64,000 nt of DNA, from positions 30,070,001-30,134,000 of the forward strand of contig OZ017797.1 of assembly GCA_963969395.1 (NCBI GenBank), in the 5' to 3' direction. Positions 9,563 through 22,346 of the stretch are shown one piece after another. The stretch is from Pseudoscleropodium purum. Taxonomy: Eukaryota > Streptophyta > Bryopsida > Hypnales > Brachytheciaceae. Positions within the stretch are counted from its first letter, which is position 1; each line of letters starts with the position of its first letter. Both the position numbers and the translations under genes were made by a program. Under the pieces are notes generated by a model. The model ran no database searches, had not been told where the DNA came from, and worked only from the letters and a program-made list of their open reading frames with translations.

Positions 9563-12500
9563 AAAAAGCAATGCGCATCCAATATTTTTTATTTATTTGA
9601 AAATTCTTCTAATCAAGTTCAATAAATGATTTGTAAAATAAAGCAATGTTTTTTTCCTCATCGCTCAGTCATAAAATGAAAGTCTTCATAGCTTTCATCT
9701 CATTAGTCCAAATTCAAATTTAGTATAAATAGAAGTCAATCCAATCCAATAATTTTTTTATTTTTATTTTTAAGAACATATATTCTTAGTTACCCTCTTT
9801 GACTTTGAAATAACACGAGTCACGAGTCCTTATAATTTTGGCAAAATTTATCAAAATAACATAAAACAAAGCTTGCCCAAGTTTTCTAAAAGTCCAAAGT
9901 TAAGTCTTTGCACTTCAAAGGATAATTCTTCACTACCTCAATCATATTTTGGAATTTTGCAAATTTTTGCTTATATCTTTTTACAAATATATTAATTTAA
10001 TTACTCCAATTTCATTAAATTGGTCATACTAAAAGTTCATATTGAAAGGTCATCTTTAAAAGATTCAAGATTTTGTGGAGATAAATGTGAAAGTGTATAT
10101 ACAAACCTTGGCTTGAAACATTGTATTCATCACCTAAAATATGGATGTTGAACCTTTTAGGGATTAATCTATTCATTGTACTTGATGATAAATTTTGGTA
10201 CGTACAAGGAAAATGAATATCACATTAAAGGGAATAAATGTCACATCGAAAGGAAAGAATGACACACTTCAAGAATATAGAATATCTTACAAAATTTCTT
10301 TTGGATGAATGTGCTTCAAGTGTATGTACTTCATACAAAGCAAAGGTCACTATTTCCACCCACCCAACAATGTTAGCCTATGAGCATTTATGCAAAAACA
10401 CGATCTTACAAGCCTTAAATCTAGTTGTAGGTATGTACCTACAACCATTTGAAGGTGTCTATAACATATGTACCTATAACATGGAAAGAGTTTATAATAT
10501 AGGTACCTATAACATGGGCACTTGTAACCATAGAATGCATATGTACTATATATATACACACATAGAGAGAGAGAGAGAGAGAATGCTAGCACTCTCCCCA
10601 CCTCCACCCCCCAATATATGCATAGCCCTTTCTATTAAAATGAAACAAATTTATTCTATTCTCTAACTCTTTCATGTATAATGATTTTTCAGTAATTCCA
10701 TAAAATGGGGGTGTGGGGGTACAATATTGTTATTGCATTAATATTCTTGACTTGGATGTCAATATCTAAAAAAAATTGACATTGGATTTGGAACTTCCCT
10801 CCATTGTTGATGCCCTCCTGAAGTCATTGTATTCAAGAAATTGCATCATTTTCTTGTGTTCTAAAAGTATAATATTTTCTAAATAATGCTTTCTAATATC
10901 ACAAAAATCATGACTTCTTTTATATCATGTACTTTAAAAATTGCAAACTACTACATTTACAAGATTGAATTGTATGACATGGATTGGTTTTTTCTTCTAG
11001 AGATTATCAAAATTATATATAATATTCCAAGCAAATAAGTGAACACTAAGTTTCATTTAACCCCTAAAGTCCGAAGGCCATTTTTCCTATTAAAAAACAC
11101 TCAAAATTGCCATTTTTTGCTGCATTCATCCAAGAAACAAAAAAAAATCATTCAAAAAAAATCTAACTATAGGAACTTGTACTTCACTTGTCTCAACTCA
11201 TGTGATAAAAATTTCATGAAGTTTGACCGTATAGATTGGAAGATATTAGCATTCAAAGTTGAAAAAGAAAGATTTTTTGAACACTAGTTTGCAATTTCAG
11301 ATGACTTTGACCACCAATTGTGGAATGTTTTTGCACTACAAACTTTGAATTAAATTTTTTTTATGTTGAAGAACTGAGTTGAAAGTCTAGGAAATTAAAA
11401 AAAAACAAAAACACTTGATTTTCATTCTTTAAAAAAATGCTAAGTAGAAGTAGGTCCAAGATTGGAAAAAAAACTAAATTGTTAATAACTCCAAGATGGG
11501 ATTGAAAGACCATAATCCCAATGGTGAGATTGTTTGAGCAAGCAAACACAACATTCTCAAAAAAAATTTGTTGAAAATTGTGAAAATTGCATTTAGAAAT
11601 AAATCCTACAAGTTATTTTTTCAAAAAGATGCTAAAATTGCCCAAAAAACAAGATTGTCCTTAACTTTTTCATAATTAGTCCAAATAGAACAAATTAAAG
11701 TTTGACAAGTAGACAAAAAGATAACATTTTAGAGGGAAGAAAATTCAGAATTTATTTTAATTTCTTGCAATTTTTTTTATACTACCTGCCAAGTTCAATT
11801 TTAGGCTTTCTATGGTACAACTTTTGCTCCCAAGCACCAATTGAAATAAAAATTATATTCCCTTGTAGATAATCATTTTTTCTATCTTAGATGAAAGTTC
11901 CAAAACAATTCACCAAAATTTGAGGTCATAGGAACCTGTCCAAAATTTGATTTGTCCCCTAAGGGGACAATGGGACTTTAGGAATTAATAATTCATTCTA
12001 TCTTCCATTTTTAGTTATAAGATGGATTAGAAAAAACTTCAATATCTTAAAAATAATAATCCTAAATTTTGTTATATTTTATTGCATTCAACTAGTATGA
12101 GAACATGTGGAACAATTTCTAAATCTCTAAATGAGTAAATTGCAAGATATTTATGTTTAAAGTAAACTAAACATTTTATTTGTAATTTACCATATATGGT
12201 GGACCATTAGACTTTGGATCTTTTTAACTTGAATAATTGGATTTTGAATTTTAAAACTTGAATAATTGGATTGAGGTCAAAGTTGAGATTCTAAAAAACA
12301 TATTTATTCTCTTAAATTGAATTTTCATTTTTTCAGGAAATTGTTGAATAGAAGTAGATACAAGATGGAAAGGAAAATTTACTTTAATGACCAAATAACA
12401 TTTTTTGACAACATGGCATTTTTGGTCATCCATTTGTGATGGAATTTTCTTTTCTATTTTCACACTACACCTAGTTTAGAAGTAGCTTCTAGGTGCAACA

Positions 12501-13560
12501 ATTTTCATAACTTTGACTATATGATTAAAAAGATATTGTATATAGTGTAGTTTCTATTATTTCTTGGGCAACCTCAATAGATTAAAAAAATCAGTTTTTT
12601 AAAGAAGAAAAATTTGAACTTAATTTTCCAGAATTATATATATAAAGAAAGCTTTGAATCATTCTATTTTGATTAATGAGATGAAAATTATAAGGAGCTT
12701 TAGCCGTTTGTGGGTAGTTATGAAATCTCTATTTTAAAATAAACTTTGAAGTCTTTTGCTGATTATACTCAATTTCTAATATTTTTGAAATAAAATAAAA
12801 TCATTGGATGTAGATTGTTTATTACAACATTACAACCATTGGGATAGAAAAATTTTCAATTTCATAATTAAATTCTTAGAAGTTTAGTATTTAAAATCAT
12901 ACTCTACTTCTTTCTACTTACTATTTTTTCAAGCATGAATATGAAATATTTTTTTGTTGAAATTTTTTATATGTATTCCCAACCTATTTCTTCAAAATAC
13001 TATAAAGAGTCGCAAGTTGTAGGATCCACTCATTTTTGTGTAAATTTTTTGAAAGATGAAACCTAACTATTTAGGAAGAGTTGAAAATCCTTCTTTTGAA
13101 ATGAGTTCAAGCATAATTTTCATCTTATTAATCAAAATTAGTAAGGTTTCTTATGTTGAAAATTCAAGAGAGAAATATACTCTAGTAAGTTAACTAAAGG
13201 ATTTTGTAGTTGGATTTGTTAATGAATAAATGTAGATGAAGATTTTAGCCTTGCTTTAGGTTTGAGTATTATGAAGTAGTTTTGCACTTAAAAACATCTA
13301 AATTGCTTTAGGAGTTAAGTTGGACATGTTTCTAGGGTTTGTTTTTGGATTCTATTTGATATCAAACTCAATATTGAGACATCAAAAGCCTTAAAATTCC
13401 TAAGTCTTTTAAGGTTAAACATACTATACTCAATGGTCAAGATTGTCAATTTAAAAGAAAATAGATGCTGAAATTTTTGGGTTTTTTTGTCCAAAAATGT
13501 ATGGGAAGAAAGAATCTTGCAAGATATATCTATTTTAAAGCATCTACCAAACCACTTTTC
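9563..13560. other. AT-rich intergenic DNA with dispersed repeat
   Basis: There are no credible genes: only short open stretches without domain-like composition. A GA microsatellite lies at 10566-10582. A dispersed repeat occupies about 11045-11985 (separate entry). The remainder is AT-rich and shows no structure I can name. Confidence 0.6.
11045..11985 (+). repeat. Dispersed repeat family, about 0.95 kb, copy 1
   Basis: This sequence recurs inverted at about 34855-35780, from the AACCCCTAAAGTCC end to the segment reading GGTCATAGGAACCTGTCC, with many small differences. Its first 350 bp or so recurs in the same orientation at about 23275-23660. No inverted termini or coding sequence are seen. 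It could be an LTR or other non-coding part of a larger element. Confidence 0.75.
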
Positions 13561-14440
13561 CCAAGTTTCACTAATTATTCCATAGGAAATTTCGACCCCC
13601 CCATCACCTTGTACGGTAACGCTTCAAAATAATGCACAATTGAATCTCAATTCAACAAGCTTTACTGTACACGCTTGATTTCGTGAAGTCTGTACTCTGC
13701 AGTGTACAAGTTGCGAGTCCTTCCCATTCCAGGGTACTGAATGTGTACATTTCCACTTGCAAATATACACATCCAAAACATTTGCACAACACATCTTCGC
13801 CATATTATTTTGTCTAAAAGACTGAAGTGCTTAGTCTTGATGTGCATTGGTCCTAGAGTCACATCGAGTTGAGACCTCAATTTCTGGCGTGCTTTATTTG
13901 TGACAAACTTCCCTGTTTCCCTCAATTTGTACGTAAATCCTGTGAAATTGCATACAGAAAAATTCCACGGGAACAGCCATGACTATTTTACCCAATTCTT
14001 CAATCTCGTATTGAGATATTTTGATCAGGTCCATGCCGCAAACGGAGCCAGTTCCTCAACTGAGCATATGCCAAACCTCTGGCAAGTAGCTTTCCACATA
14101 ACACTAAATAACAAGCATTCGATTCCTTCTCCAAAATACAGCAAAAACTCGCTCACTCAAATTCAATAAAAAAATACACCACCGTCGTCTCCTCCCCCAA
14201 ATGAACCTCAAAAGCATCGATTTCGTTCAACGAAATAGAATCATTATCAAAAATGTCTGAATACCTTGTTTGTACAGAATAGCTACACCCCATTGGGAGT
14301 TCAGCGTGCTAAAGTTGAGACTACATCAAAGCGGAATGACTGTAATACAAAGCATGTGCCAAACCTAGACGCTGACTGACTAAAGATGACATGTATGCTG
14401 CTACGATATCAAACCTGACTACTGTAGGTGTTACAAGGAG
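13561..14440. other. Region downstream of MOT1
   Basis: This probably contains the MOT1 3' UTR, since MOT1 is on the minus strand and ends at 14441. It is less AT-rich than the DNA to its left. Short open stretches on both strands look like chance. Confidence 0.4.
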
Positions 14441-16711
14441 CTATGGAGTTTGGGAAAGGGAGTCGTAACCAGGAGGGGCTCGCCTGTTCCTTGTAGCGTG
14501 ACGAGACGCTCGCCTCCAGAGCCTGACCCAGAAATCCACATCTCGAATATACAGGAGCGTGGCAAGAGCAAGCCCACATCCAAATCCAAGCGCCGAACTC
14601 GAATTCGTTAATGAAATTACCGTGACCGTTAGCATCACAAACGCATCAGAGCGGGACGTTTGGTCCCTGCAAGCCATTGCTAGTTCAAGGCCCGAAAAGA
14701 AGAGCAGTACACCAAGTAGTCCAATCGGATACAGGGCTAAGAGTTTCACAAGAGATGAGCCAAGAACAAGAGCCAGAAGCATCTTCACGGTTCCGAGAAA
14801 TACCACTGCAGTTCCAGTTTTTGCACCAAACCTGTACTGGCCAGCCAAACCTCCCGCACCGTGACAAACGGGCATGGCGCCCCACCAACAGCCCACCAAG
14901 TTCATCAGACCCACGCTCACCTTCAGGAACCAAACACACAGCCATAAGATTCCTAACCAAGCTGAGGGTAACTGTAGTAAAGTGAAATAGCTGAGACATG
15001 GATAGCATATTGATGGCACCATTCTTGCAATCTATTACCCGTCAGTTGTAATTTATGGTGTACACATCCCGCGCCAGAAAAAAGAGTTTCACAACCGCTA
15101 ACCAATACGCCATTCTATGCTTGTTAACAAAGCACTTGTAGCTGGTGATTGCAATTAATCAAATGAGAAATTTTTGTATAAGCAAAATTTAGAACAGCTT
15201 GAATTGCAGATAGTCCAACGCATGCAAACAAAGATCAACACGAACAAAACCTAGGAAGGGCTCAGTACCGAGACTTTGAAAGGTGAAACATCCTTGCTTG
15301 GAAACAAGTCGTTGGAGAGCTTGCACACGGCAATGACAGAGTTCAGAATGGAAAGTGGAATCTGAGGAATGGCTGCCCTCATAAACCCAATCTGCCAATC
15401 CGACTTCGTGATGGTGAGAAATCGAGGTATCGATGGTCCAAATCGAAGGTTCCAAATGGCATTCGGGTCTCGAGCGATAGCCAAGATGACGCCAAGGCTG
15501 AACACCAGTAAAGCAGTTGGTATACCGACTGATCTGCCCTCCCTACTCCTCCTCTCCCTTCTTGCTGTAGACTCTTCTTCCATTTCTTCCAGAAGCCCTA
15601 CGCTCTCAGTCCCACATTCGTGACCTCCCCCACTGCCTCCAGCACCTGAAGCAATTACTATAAAGCATAATGCAGAAAGGGCCAACAGCAGCCCGTCAAG
15701 CCCCAGCCAAGGCCGGTCACCCGTGGCTTTACTCTTTGTCAAATCCTGCTCCTTCAAAATGTATTTCACAGCTGTTATGCCAAATGCTATGCCCTGTGAT
15801 AGCTGCACACCTCGAACCACGGGGAGAGGCACAAACCGGTTCACCACAGACATAAGCCCCGTGATCCCAAGAATAGCAAGGATAAGGGCTGTGGACAACC
15901 CTGCCGCCATTATTTGGCTCACTGTAAGAGGATCCCCTTCTGTGATTGCAACTGCAGCGATCGACTTCATCGGTTGCACTGGCATGGGCACGCCGAAGAG
16001 AAGACCTAATCACATACATTTCAGTGGCACCATTAGTCTCTGCACTACGATTGAGGCAGAGGATGCTAACCTAATCCCGACTCCTATCGACTAACCCTGA
16101 TACCAACAGCAACTCACTTCTTACCATACACTTGCTTGGCCTCCAATTAGCAAGTTGAGTGCAAGCATGACTTGGCTAAATGTCTACTGATCGTCGAATG
16201 GAAATGCAGCTGTCTACTGTCCCTTCAATAGTGATCTACCACCTCCCACATTGAAATTCAAACATAGTGATAAAATTTCATCTCAACGGAGTTTGTCTCT
16301 TCTAGTACCCAAAGTCCACTCTCCAGTGATCGCTAGAGAGAAATCCCAATGAAAGCACACTAGAATATATGTTGAAATGCTTAAAGAGACACAAATATCC
16401 TCTACCTCATGATCGAAACTTTTCCAAATTGCAACCACCCGGTCCTGATCAGCATGATAACAGACCTAAAAATTTGCTGACGAACACACAAAACAGATGT
16501 AATGAAGTTTGCATGCACCTGTGATGACGTTGTACGCGCCCGTGAAGAGCAAAGTCGTGCCAAGGTCGATCCCATTGACGAGAACTAACGCCAGCACAAT
16601 GGGCAAGAACGTGCCCAGGTCACCCACGGAGCCGCTCAATTCTTCCCATATGTTTCTATACCCTAAATTTCGCTTCAGGCGTCCCCACTGACTGACTTCA
16701 GTCTCCGCCAT
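14441..16711 (-). CDS. MOT1: Molybdate transporter MOT1 (three exons, 469 aa)
   Basis: This is a plant molybdate:anion transporter of the MOT1 (formerly SULTR5) family, a multi-pass membrane protein importing molybdate for molybdenum-cofactor enzymes. Exons on the minus strand are 16711-16519, 16005-15269 and 14920-14441. Introns start GT and end AG and the joins keep frame (1410 nt, 470 codons with the TAG stop). Diagnostic motifs are SGSVGDLGTFLPI with GAYNVITG in exon 1, FGVPMPVQPMKSIAAVAI and the RGVQLSQG segment in exon 2, and, across the exon 2/3 join, VSVGLMNLVGCWWGAMPVCHGAGGLAGQYRFG in pieces. A Ser/Glu/Arg-rich cytosolic loop lies mid-protein. The length matches the family. I cannot tell whether it targets the plasma membrane, vacuole or mitochondria. 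Confidence 0.95.
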
Positions 16712-17360
16712 AGCTAAAAGAAATATCCGTCGTCCCTCTACTAATCCAACTTCCGACTTCCACGATGTCCGATCCTTATCGATTCGCCATGGCCATGAAA
16801 CTCAATTCAATTCAATGCAATTTAATGCCTCCCACCACACGCTACCTTGAAATGGCGCAAATCGAAAGAAGACGCTTCAAATGTGGAAAATGGAGGATCA
16901 AGTACGGGGAATCAAATGAGGAGAGGCAAAAGGGAGGGATCCGAGTGAGCAACAGAATCAACGACACAGACTGTGAAAAAAGATAAAATACTCTCTTGTT
17001 TGGTCGCAATGAGATCTCAAAGCTCCTGCTGCAGCTCCTGATGTAAGAATTCGATTTCTGCAGCAGATTTGCGATCTGAAATTAGGTTCAAAGTTGTGGG
17101 TCTGCTTCAGTAGTGAGGAAAAGTCGTCGTCAGCAGCTTGGTGCTTGCTTGCTTTCCCTTCCATCACGTCTCTTCCGTTGATACTTTGCAAGATAGCGGC
17201 GCACGGCACCTGCACCTTCACGCTTTGATATATTCTCTGAATGCCCTTTCTCTGCCCCCAGTGGCATCAACCACTTTTTGAAACTTGGTCGACAATTATG
17301 ACACGTGGATATGTTATGACTTTCTAGTCCACGTGGATGCTTTTGCCTTAACCATGACAT
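16712..17360 (-). promoter_or_regulatory. MOT1 upstream region
   Basis: The mixed-composition DNA immediately before the MOT1 start codon probably holds the 5' UTR and promoter. Open stretches inside it have no homology I recognise. No core promoter element can be assigned with confidence. Confidence 0.4.
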
Positions 17361-19697
17361 GATTCAAGTAGGTTGATTATTACCAAGAAAAGCAAAAGAG
17401 GCAAAATCATTGTTGTCTATCAATGGTTAAAATGTCAAGAAAAAAATTGTGGATTATAAAAAGTGTCCAATGAATCACTTTTAGAAAGATTTTAGAAAAG
17501 TATACAATGTCCCTCTTCATTTGTTTATTTTTTGTTGATTGCCTCAATGGCCTTCCATGGTTAAAGTTTAGATCAATTGGTTCCATAACATTATTAACTA
17601 GTGCTAAGGGGTTTCCTTTTGTTCCCTCCAAAGCCGGACCCTAGCATTGGTGAACTTGAATAACATCACAACAAGTTGACATTTAAATGGGCATTGTAGC
17701 TCAACCAATTTCAACTATGCAACCCAACTCCCTAAGGCCAATTACATGTAGTTGCTTTAAACTAAGTACGTGTCTCCAACATCCTAGGCATCTAGAGGGG
17801 GATTACCCCTCCTTTGACAGAGAAGGAATCCCTCTGTTAGCAATGTTATGTCTTTCACAAATTGAATAGGATATGATAGAACCACTCATTGTTGACCACT
17901 TTAATGATTCTACACATGTTTTAGAGCAATTTAAGGTAATGTAAATTTTCTACCATGTAGGAAGATAGAAATCATAGGGATTGCAATTTTTTAGGTAATT
18001 TTATATCTTGAATTGAAATTACTACAAATTTTGGAAGCCAATAGCTAGTCCAAACCTATAGCCAATATGTAAAGTCTTCTAATTTTAATAATTCAAGAAC
18101 TACTTTCCACTCACTACTTTGGGACATGTGCCATGACTCAATTAGTCTTAATTTTGATAAGGAAAAAAACTTTCAATGCTTTGGTTGAAAATTTATTCTA
18201 ATCTTGGATGGGAATGGATCCTTAGTAGGCAATGGGTAGTTCTACCATAGAAGGTTTTGTAGTGTTTGTCTATAAACTATGCTTGCACAATGGTATTGAG
18301 TTGTTTCTATATGGAATGAGCATCAAGTATAATCTAACATAATACATGTACAAAATGTTCCATTGCATATATTTTGCATAATTATAATACATATGTTATT
18401 TGATGGTATATCTCTCAAAATCTCATATAATAATGTGAAAATTATACAATTTCTTTAGAATTTTCATATAATGACAACATTATTAAATAATTTCACATAA
18501 AACAAGTAAAAAGCAGTTAGTTTGCAGTTTGCACTCCTTGTGATACAATGAACATAGAATAGAAATAATTAGGTGTAATTACTGCATATTTACAAGTCCA
18601 TGTATAAACATTCAAAGTCAGTGAGCAACATGAAGACATGATAATTAGTTATAAATATTTAGAGGAGAAGATTGCAGATGTAAGAGTAAACAAGTGAATC
18701 CAACATCCAAGTGATGCAAATCACGAAAAGGTATTTGTACGTGGTATCAAAACATTTTCCTCGCAAGAAGTCAAATTCAATGCAAATTTTACAAACTCAA
18801 ATTCAATTTCAAGAAAGTGTAATTGTGTGTTTCCACCACATGGCTAAATTCCCAAAACTAACCCTGCTATGCGTTCAATTCACAACAAAGAGCCTGTCTA
18901 AACTATAAGTCAGAGCAAACATTTCACACGAAAGCTTCAAGGCAGGTTCTCAGGATTTAATGCGGACAGGAAAGCATTAATCTAACGCGACAAAAAGACC
19001 CAATACTTCAAATGTTTCTGCATATATTTCTCAAAAAACAATCTCAAATTCGACACAGAAATCGAATCGTTAAGAAGTTAATAGCGAAAGATCATACCAG
19101 GATGCAACCCATCCAAGTTGAAACCAAATCAGCTTCAAAAACCCAACACCTAAGCTAAAATGCCCCAAACACGTACATGACACAAGCAAGGAACTCCATG
19201 TGACCTCTCGAAATGTCCAAACGAGCAAAGACCTAAAAATTCACAAATGCGCAGTCAATTTTCTGGTTCCTCCATGCCGCAGCTAAATCAAGCCATCTGC
19301 GAGTAAACTTTAATGAAAAAGCCATAGTTAAGACAAAAATAGAAGCATGCTAAACACCCGTTACACAACGGAAAGAGAAATTGCACACCCTTCAAAGTAA
19401 AACAATCCAAAGTATCATAACACAGATCCAGCTGCACATACAACATGAGCGAGAACGGCTTGCCTGACAAGCAAGTTTTATAAAAATCCGTGCGACTTGG
19501 TCCCGCTCATTTTCACAAATCGAACATGAACAAATTATGTGAGACGAAAAATCTGACTGCGGCATCCATGTTGTGTACTTGTCCATTGTTCCCATGGAGT
19601 ACAGCACAATAGGCGAATCACGACACTACAACCATTTCCTGTTTCAAAAATCGGCTACAGACTCTCCGCCGCTGCCATATGGCAAGTCAAGGCAAAA
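17361..19697. other. Intergenic DNA, including part of a TIR-element family
   Basis: There is no credible gene. About 17990-18200 resembles the inner part of the TA-flanked element family described at 56413-56822. The 18.9-19.7 kb part is less AT-rich and may hold the 3' UTR of the ATP synthase e gene. Confidence 0.5.
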
Positions 19698-19754
19698 CTA
19701 CATGCCCTTGAGGTACGCATCCATAACCTCCTGACTCTCCCAAGAGTCCATGAC

Positions 19755-20163
19755 CTAGTGCTTCACCGGATTCGGGGCTTTTGCCTGTACAAAACGCACG
19801 CACTCATAAACATCCGATCTGGAATGGATTCCGTAACTGCCGACCGCATAACCAAAAATCAATACATCAAAACTCAAGCACAGACCCCCTAACCCTAACC
19901 CTTGAAAGTGAGGGGAAGAGCAATGGAAAGAAATGCACCTTGAGATAGGCGAGTTTCATGCTGCCGTAGACAACTCCAACGGAAACAGCAGATATCCTGG
20001 CCACCTGCGCAGAAAGATCAAAAGGAGGTTAATAACGGGGAAGAGAGAGAGGCAAGCAGTAAAGAAAGAAGAATGAGGTTGCTAAGAGTTCACAAAGGTT
20101 GCTAGGTTTCAGAAGACTGACAAGGGCCAAGGTACTAGTGCCAGAATAAGGACCCCCGGCCAT
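19755..20163 (-). CDS. Mitochondrial ATP synthase subunit e, plant type (three exons, 45 aa)
   Basis: Exons on the minus strand are 20163-20122, 20004-19939 and 19784-19755, with GT-AG introns and all joins on codon boundaries. The protein starts MAGGPYSGTSTLAL and continues VARISAVSVGVVYGSMKL before a Lys-rich end (AKAPNPVKH). This matches the short plant e-subunit proteins of about 50 residues: one membrane helix carrying a GxxxG-like face (GVVYGS) and a basic tail. Subunit e sits in the inner mitochondrial membrane and helps ATP synthase dimerise. The frame stays open for 18 more codons past the TAG, up to a second TAG at 19698-19700 (see findings). It is head-to-head with IMP3. Confidence 0.85.
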
Positions 20164-21797
20164 TGCTGCCAAATTGCGAGGAGGGCTGCGGAGGGGCAGA
20201 GCGGAAGCGCAGCAACGACGATGACGACAGCAACGAAACAAGTTTCCGAGGCAAACGATGGCCTCGCTTGAAACGCTCAAGAGCTCAAAGAGCCCTGCTG
20301 GAGCTCATTTTAACGAATGAAATATTTCGTGGATGTATCGTTCCTCGTTCATCCATTAGTAACTGGTGGTCCGTTTAGGATTCTCCTTGTTTAGGGTCCA
20401 CTATCTGTCGAAGACCACTACAGGAAAAATTTTAAGTCTCACCGCTTCGCTTCTCGCCACACCCTGCCTGCCGTTTGCCCCTTCGACCCGCGTTAGAGAG
20501 TAGTAACCGGGCTGCACTACTCTTGATGCCGTTGTCATTCCTCTATAGAATCTATTGTTTTACTTTCTTCATCGAAAACCATTAGAATTCCTGCTCATTT
20601 TCTAAAATCTAGAAGACTTGAGACTTAGGGTTTGGAGTTTTGTAGCCATCGAGCATGCCGGATTGAAAGAGGTGCGGCTAATAACACAAGTGGATTCGCG
20701 TTCGAGAGCTTCGTAATTTGCTCTGGTAAATTTCATTCTCCATTCACAATCTCCTCTGGATACAACATGTGATTTGTGATTCTCAATACTTTTGGTTTGA
20801 GAAAATGAGATCCTGACCTAATTTTTAAAAATTATGGTCACTTGCAAACAGTGGTAGCTGTAGCAAGCGAGGTAGTCGGACAAGCAGAGAAGTACTCTGA
20901 AGGTGCTCAACCAGCGATTTCAAGCACTCTAGAGATGATTGTGTCCTCAGATCGAAGGATTGAATCGTAAGGGGATTCAAGGGTAAGTTCTCCATAGCCA
21001 TCGCCGCAGCAGAATGTGTGACTTGGCCACGAACACTTCATTTGAGACGTTTAGCGCCAATTTAGGATTTTCCGTGGCTTGTAGATGAGGGCAGATGCTG
21101 ACACATTCAGTAACAAAAAGACTCAGATTGAAACTACAAATTGTTCCCGGAGGATATGTTAGGGTATTGTTGTCTCGGTGAGAGATGGAGCCGACGAGCA
21201 GAATCTGCTGAGCACTGTGCAAAGTAACTACAATGATATATCTGAGTCGAAGACTGTAAGCTTACTGAGATCAAGATTTATGAGTTAAATCAGGACTTGC
21301 TAAAAGACACCTAATACTATAATCAATGTTTGGTGCCACTCTTGATTTTAGGGTTAGGTAGAGCCTCCTAACATGGCACCTATAGTAAGCAGCTGCTCTG
21401 CAATAGGGATGCATATTCTGGGTTCAAGATACTCTTCGCAATTTATAGATTTTCTCTGAGAGCGTTTGGGAAGTATTTCCTATCTTTTGTGCTTGCTTGT
21501 TTATCACGAGGATTTGTTCAACAAATTTGGTCATCATTGAAATAAATCATGATAGGGTGTTTGAGTGGCTTTACACAAGGACGTGAGCAAACTACGAACT
21601 GGTATTGAGGTTTAACCCTGAACCTATTTTTCACAAATGTGCTTGTTGCTGTCTGCATGCAGGCCGTTTGGATTATTTTAAGCTTTCCTATGGGCTGGTT
21701 TGCTTCGTGTGGACCTCTCTCAAGTTTTTTGGACCTGGTGCTCGAACTTTGATCTTGGTCGTTTTGTCGCTTCATCAGATTCTTGACGGTTTCCACG
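20164..21797. promoter_or_regulatory. Shared upstream region of ATP synthase e and IMP3, duplicated elsewhere
   Basis: This 1.6-kb divergent intergenic region is likely to serve both genes. On the plus strand a GT at about 20727 and an AG at 21779-21780 could bound a 5' UTR intron of IMP3 (inference). About 20440-20860 recurs directly at 57940-58860. About 20760-21290 recurs inverted at 60943-61530. Open stretches such as the minus-strand one at 20977-21222 are conserved only partly between copies and I do not call them genes. Confidence 0.6.
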
Positions 21798-22346
21798 ATG
21801 AGGAAGCTCAAGTATCATGAGCAAAAGTTGCTGAAGAAGGTGAATTTCTTGGAATGGAAGAAGGAGCGCGGGGAGCATGAGCTCCGTGTGATGCGGCGCT
21901 ACCACATCACGGGGCGCGAGGACTACCAGGACTACAACAAGATTTGTGGCATGGTGACCAAGTTGGTGACCATGCTGAAGAAGATGCACCCGCAGGACCC
22001 GACCCGCATGGAGATGACGGAGGCGCTTCTGGAGAAGCTGTATAGCATGGGTGTGATTCCGTCCAAGAAGAGTTTGACCCTCTGCAACAAGCTGTCGGTG
22101 TCGACTCTGTGCCGTCGTCGCCTCGCAGTCGTCATGCTCCGGCTGAACATGGCGGAGAACATGCGGGAAGCCGTGACGTTCGTGGAGCAAGGCCATATTC
22201 GCGTCGGCCCCGACACCATCACTGAGCCTGCGTTTTTGGTCACTCGGAACATGGAGGATTTCGTGACTTGGGTGGATTCGTCGAAAATCAAGCGGAAGGT
22301 GTTGCAGTATAACGACCGCCTGGACGATTACGATCTCCTCAACTGA
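21798..22346 (+). CDS. IMP3: U3 small nucleolar ribonucleoprotein IMP3 (182 aa)
   Basis: This is a complete single-exon coding sequence. It starts MRKLKYHEQKLLKKVNFLEW, the family's typical N-terminus, followed by VMRRYHITGREDYQDYNKICG. An S4 RNA-binding domain spans about residues 108-154 (RRLAVVMLRLNMAE, EQGHIRVGPDTITEPAFLVT). It ends DYDLLN, close to the length of yeast and human IMP3. With IMP4 and MPP10 it holds U3 snoRNA on the pre-18S rRNA in the nucleolus. The start is fixed by the conserved MRKLKYHE. Its codons are clearly GC-richer than the surrounding DNA. Confidence 0.97.
   Translation: MRKLKYHEQKLLKKVNFLEWKKERGEHELRVMRRYHITGREDYQDYNKICGMVTKLVTMLKKMHPQDPTRMEMTEALLEKLYSMGVIPSKKSLTLCNKLSVSTLCRRRLAVVMLRLNMAENMREAVTFVEQGHIRVGPDTITEPAFLVTRNMEDFVTWVDSSKIKRKVLQYNDRLDDYDLLN

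Noticed and set aside
9562..9567. A-run right of the LTR as a target site duplication
   Set aside because: The left end of the element is outside the window, so there is no partner to compare.
13662..14169. Two open frames downstream of MOT1
   Set aside because: No start context, domain or exon structure supports them; they probably lie in the 3' UTR.
20977..21222. Minus-strand coding region upstream of IMP3, with a partly similar frame in the 61-kb copy
   Set aside because: The copies share only stretches of frame, with stops and shifts in between, and no family is recognisable; it is more likely non-coding DNA of the upstream region.
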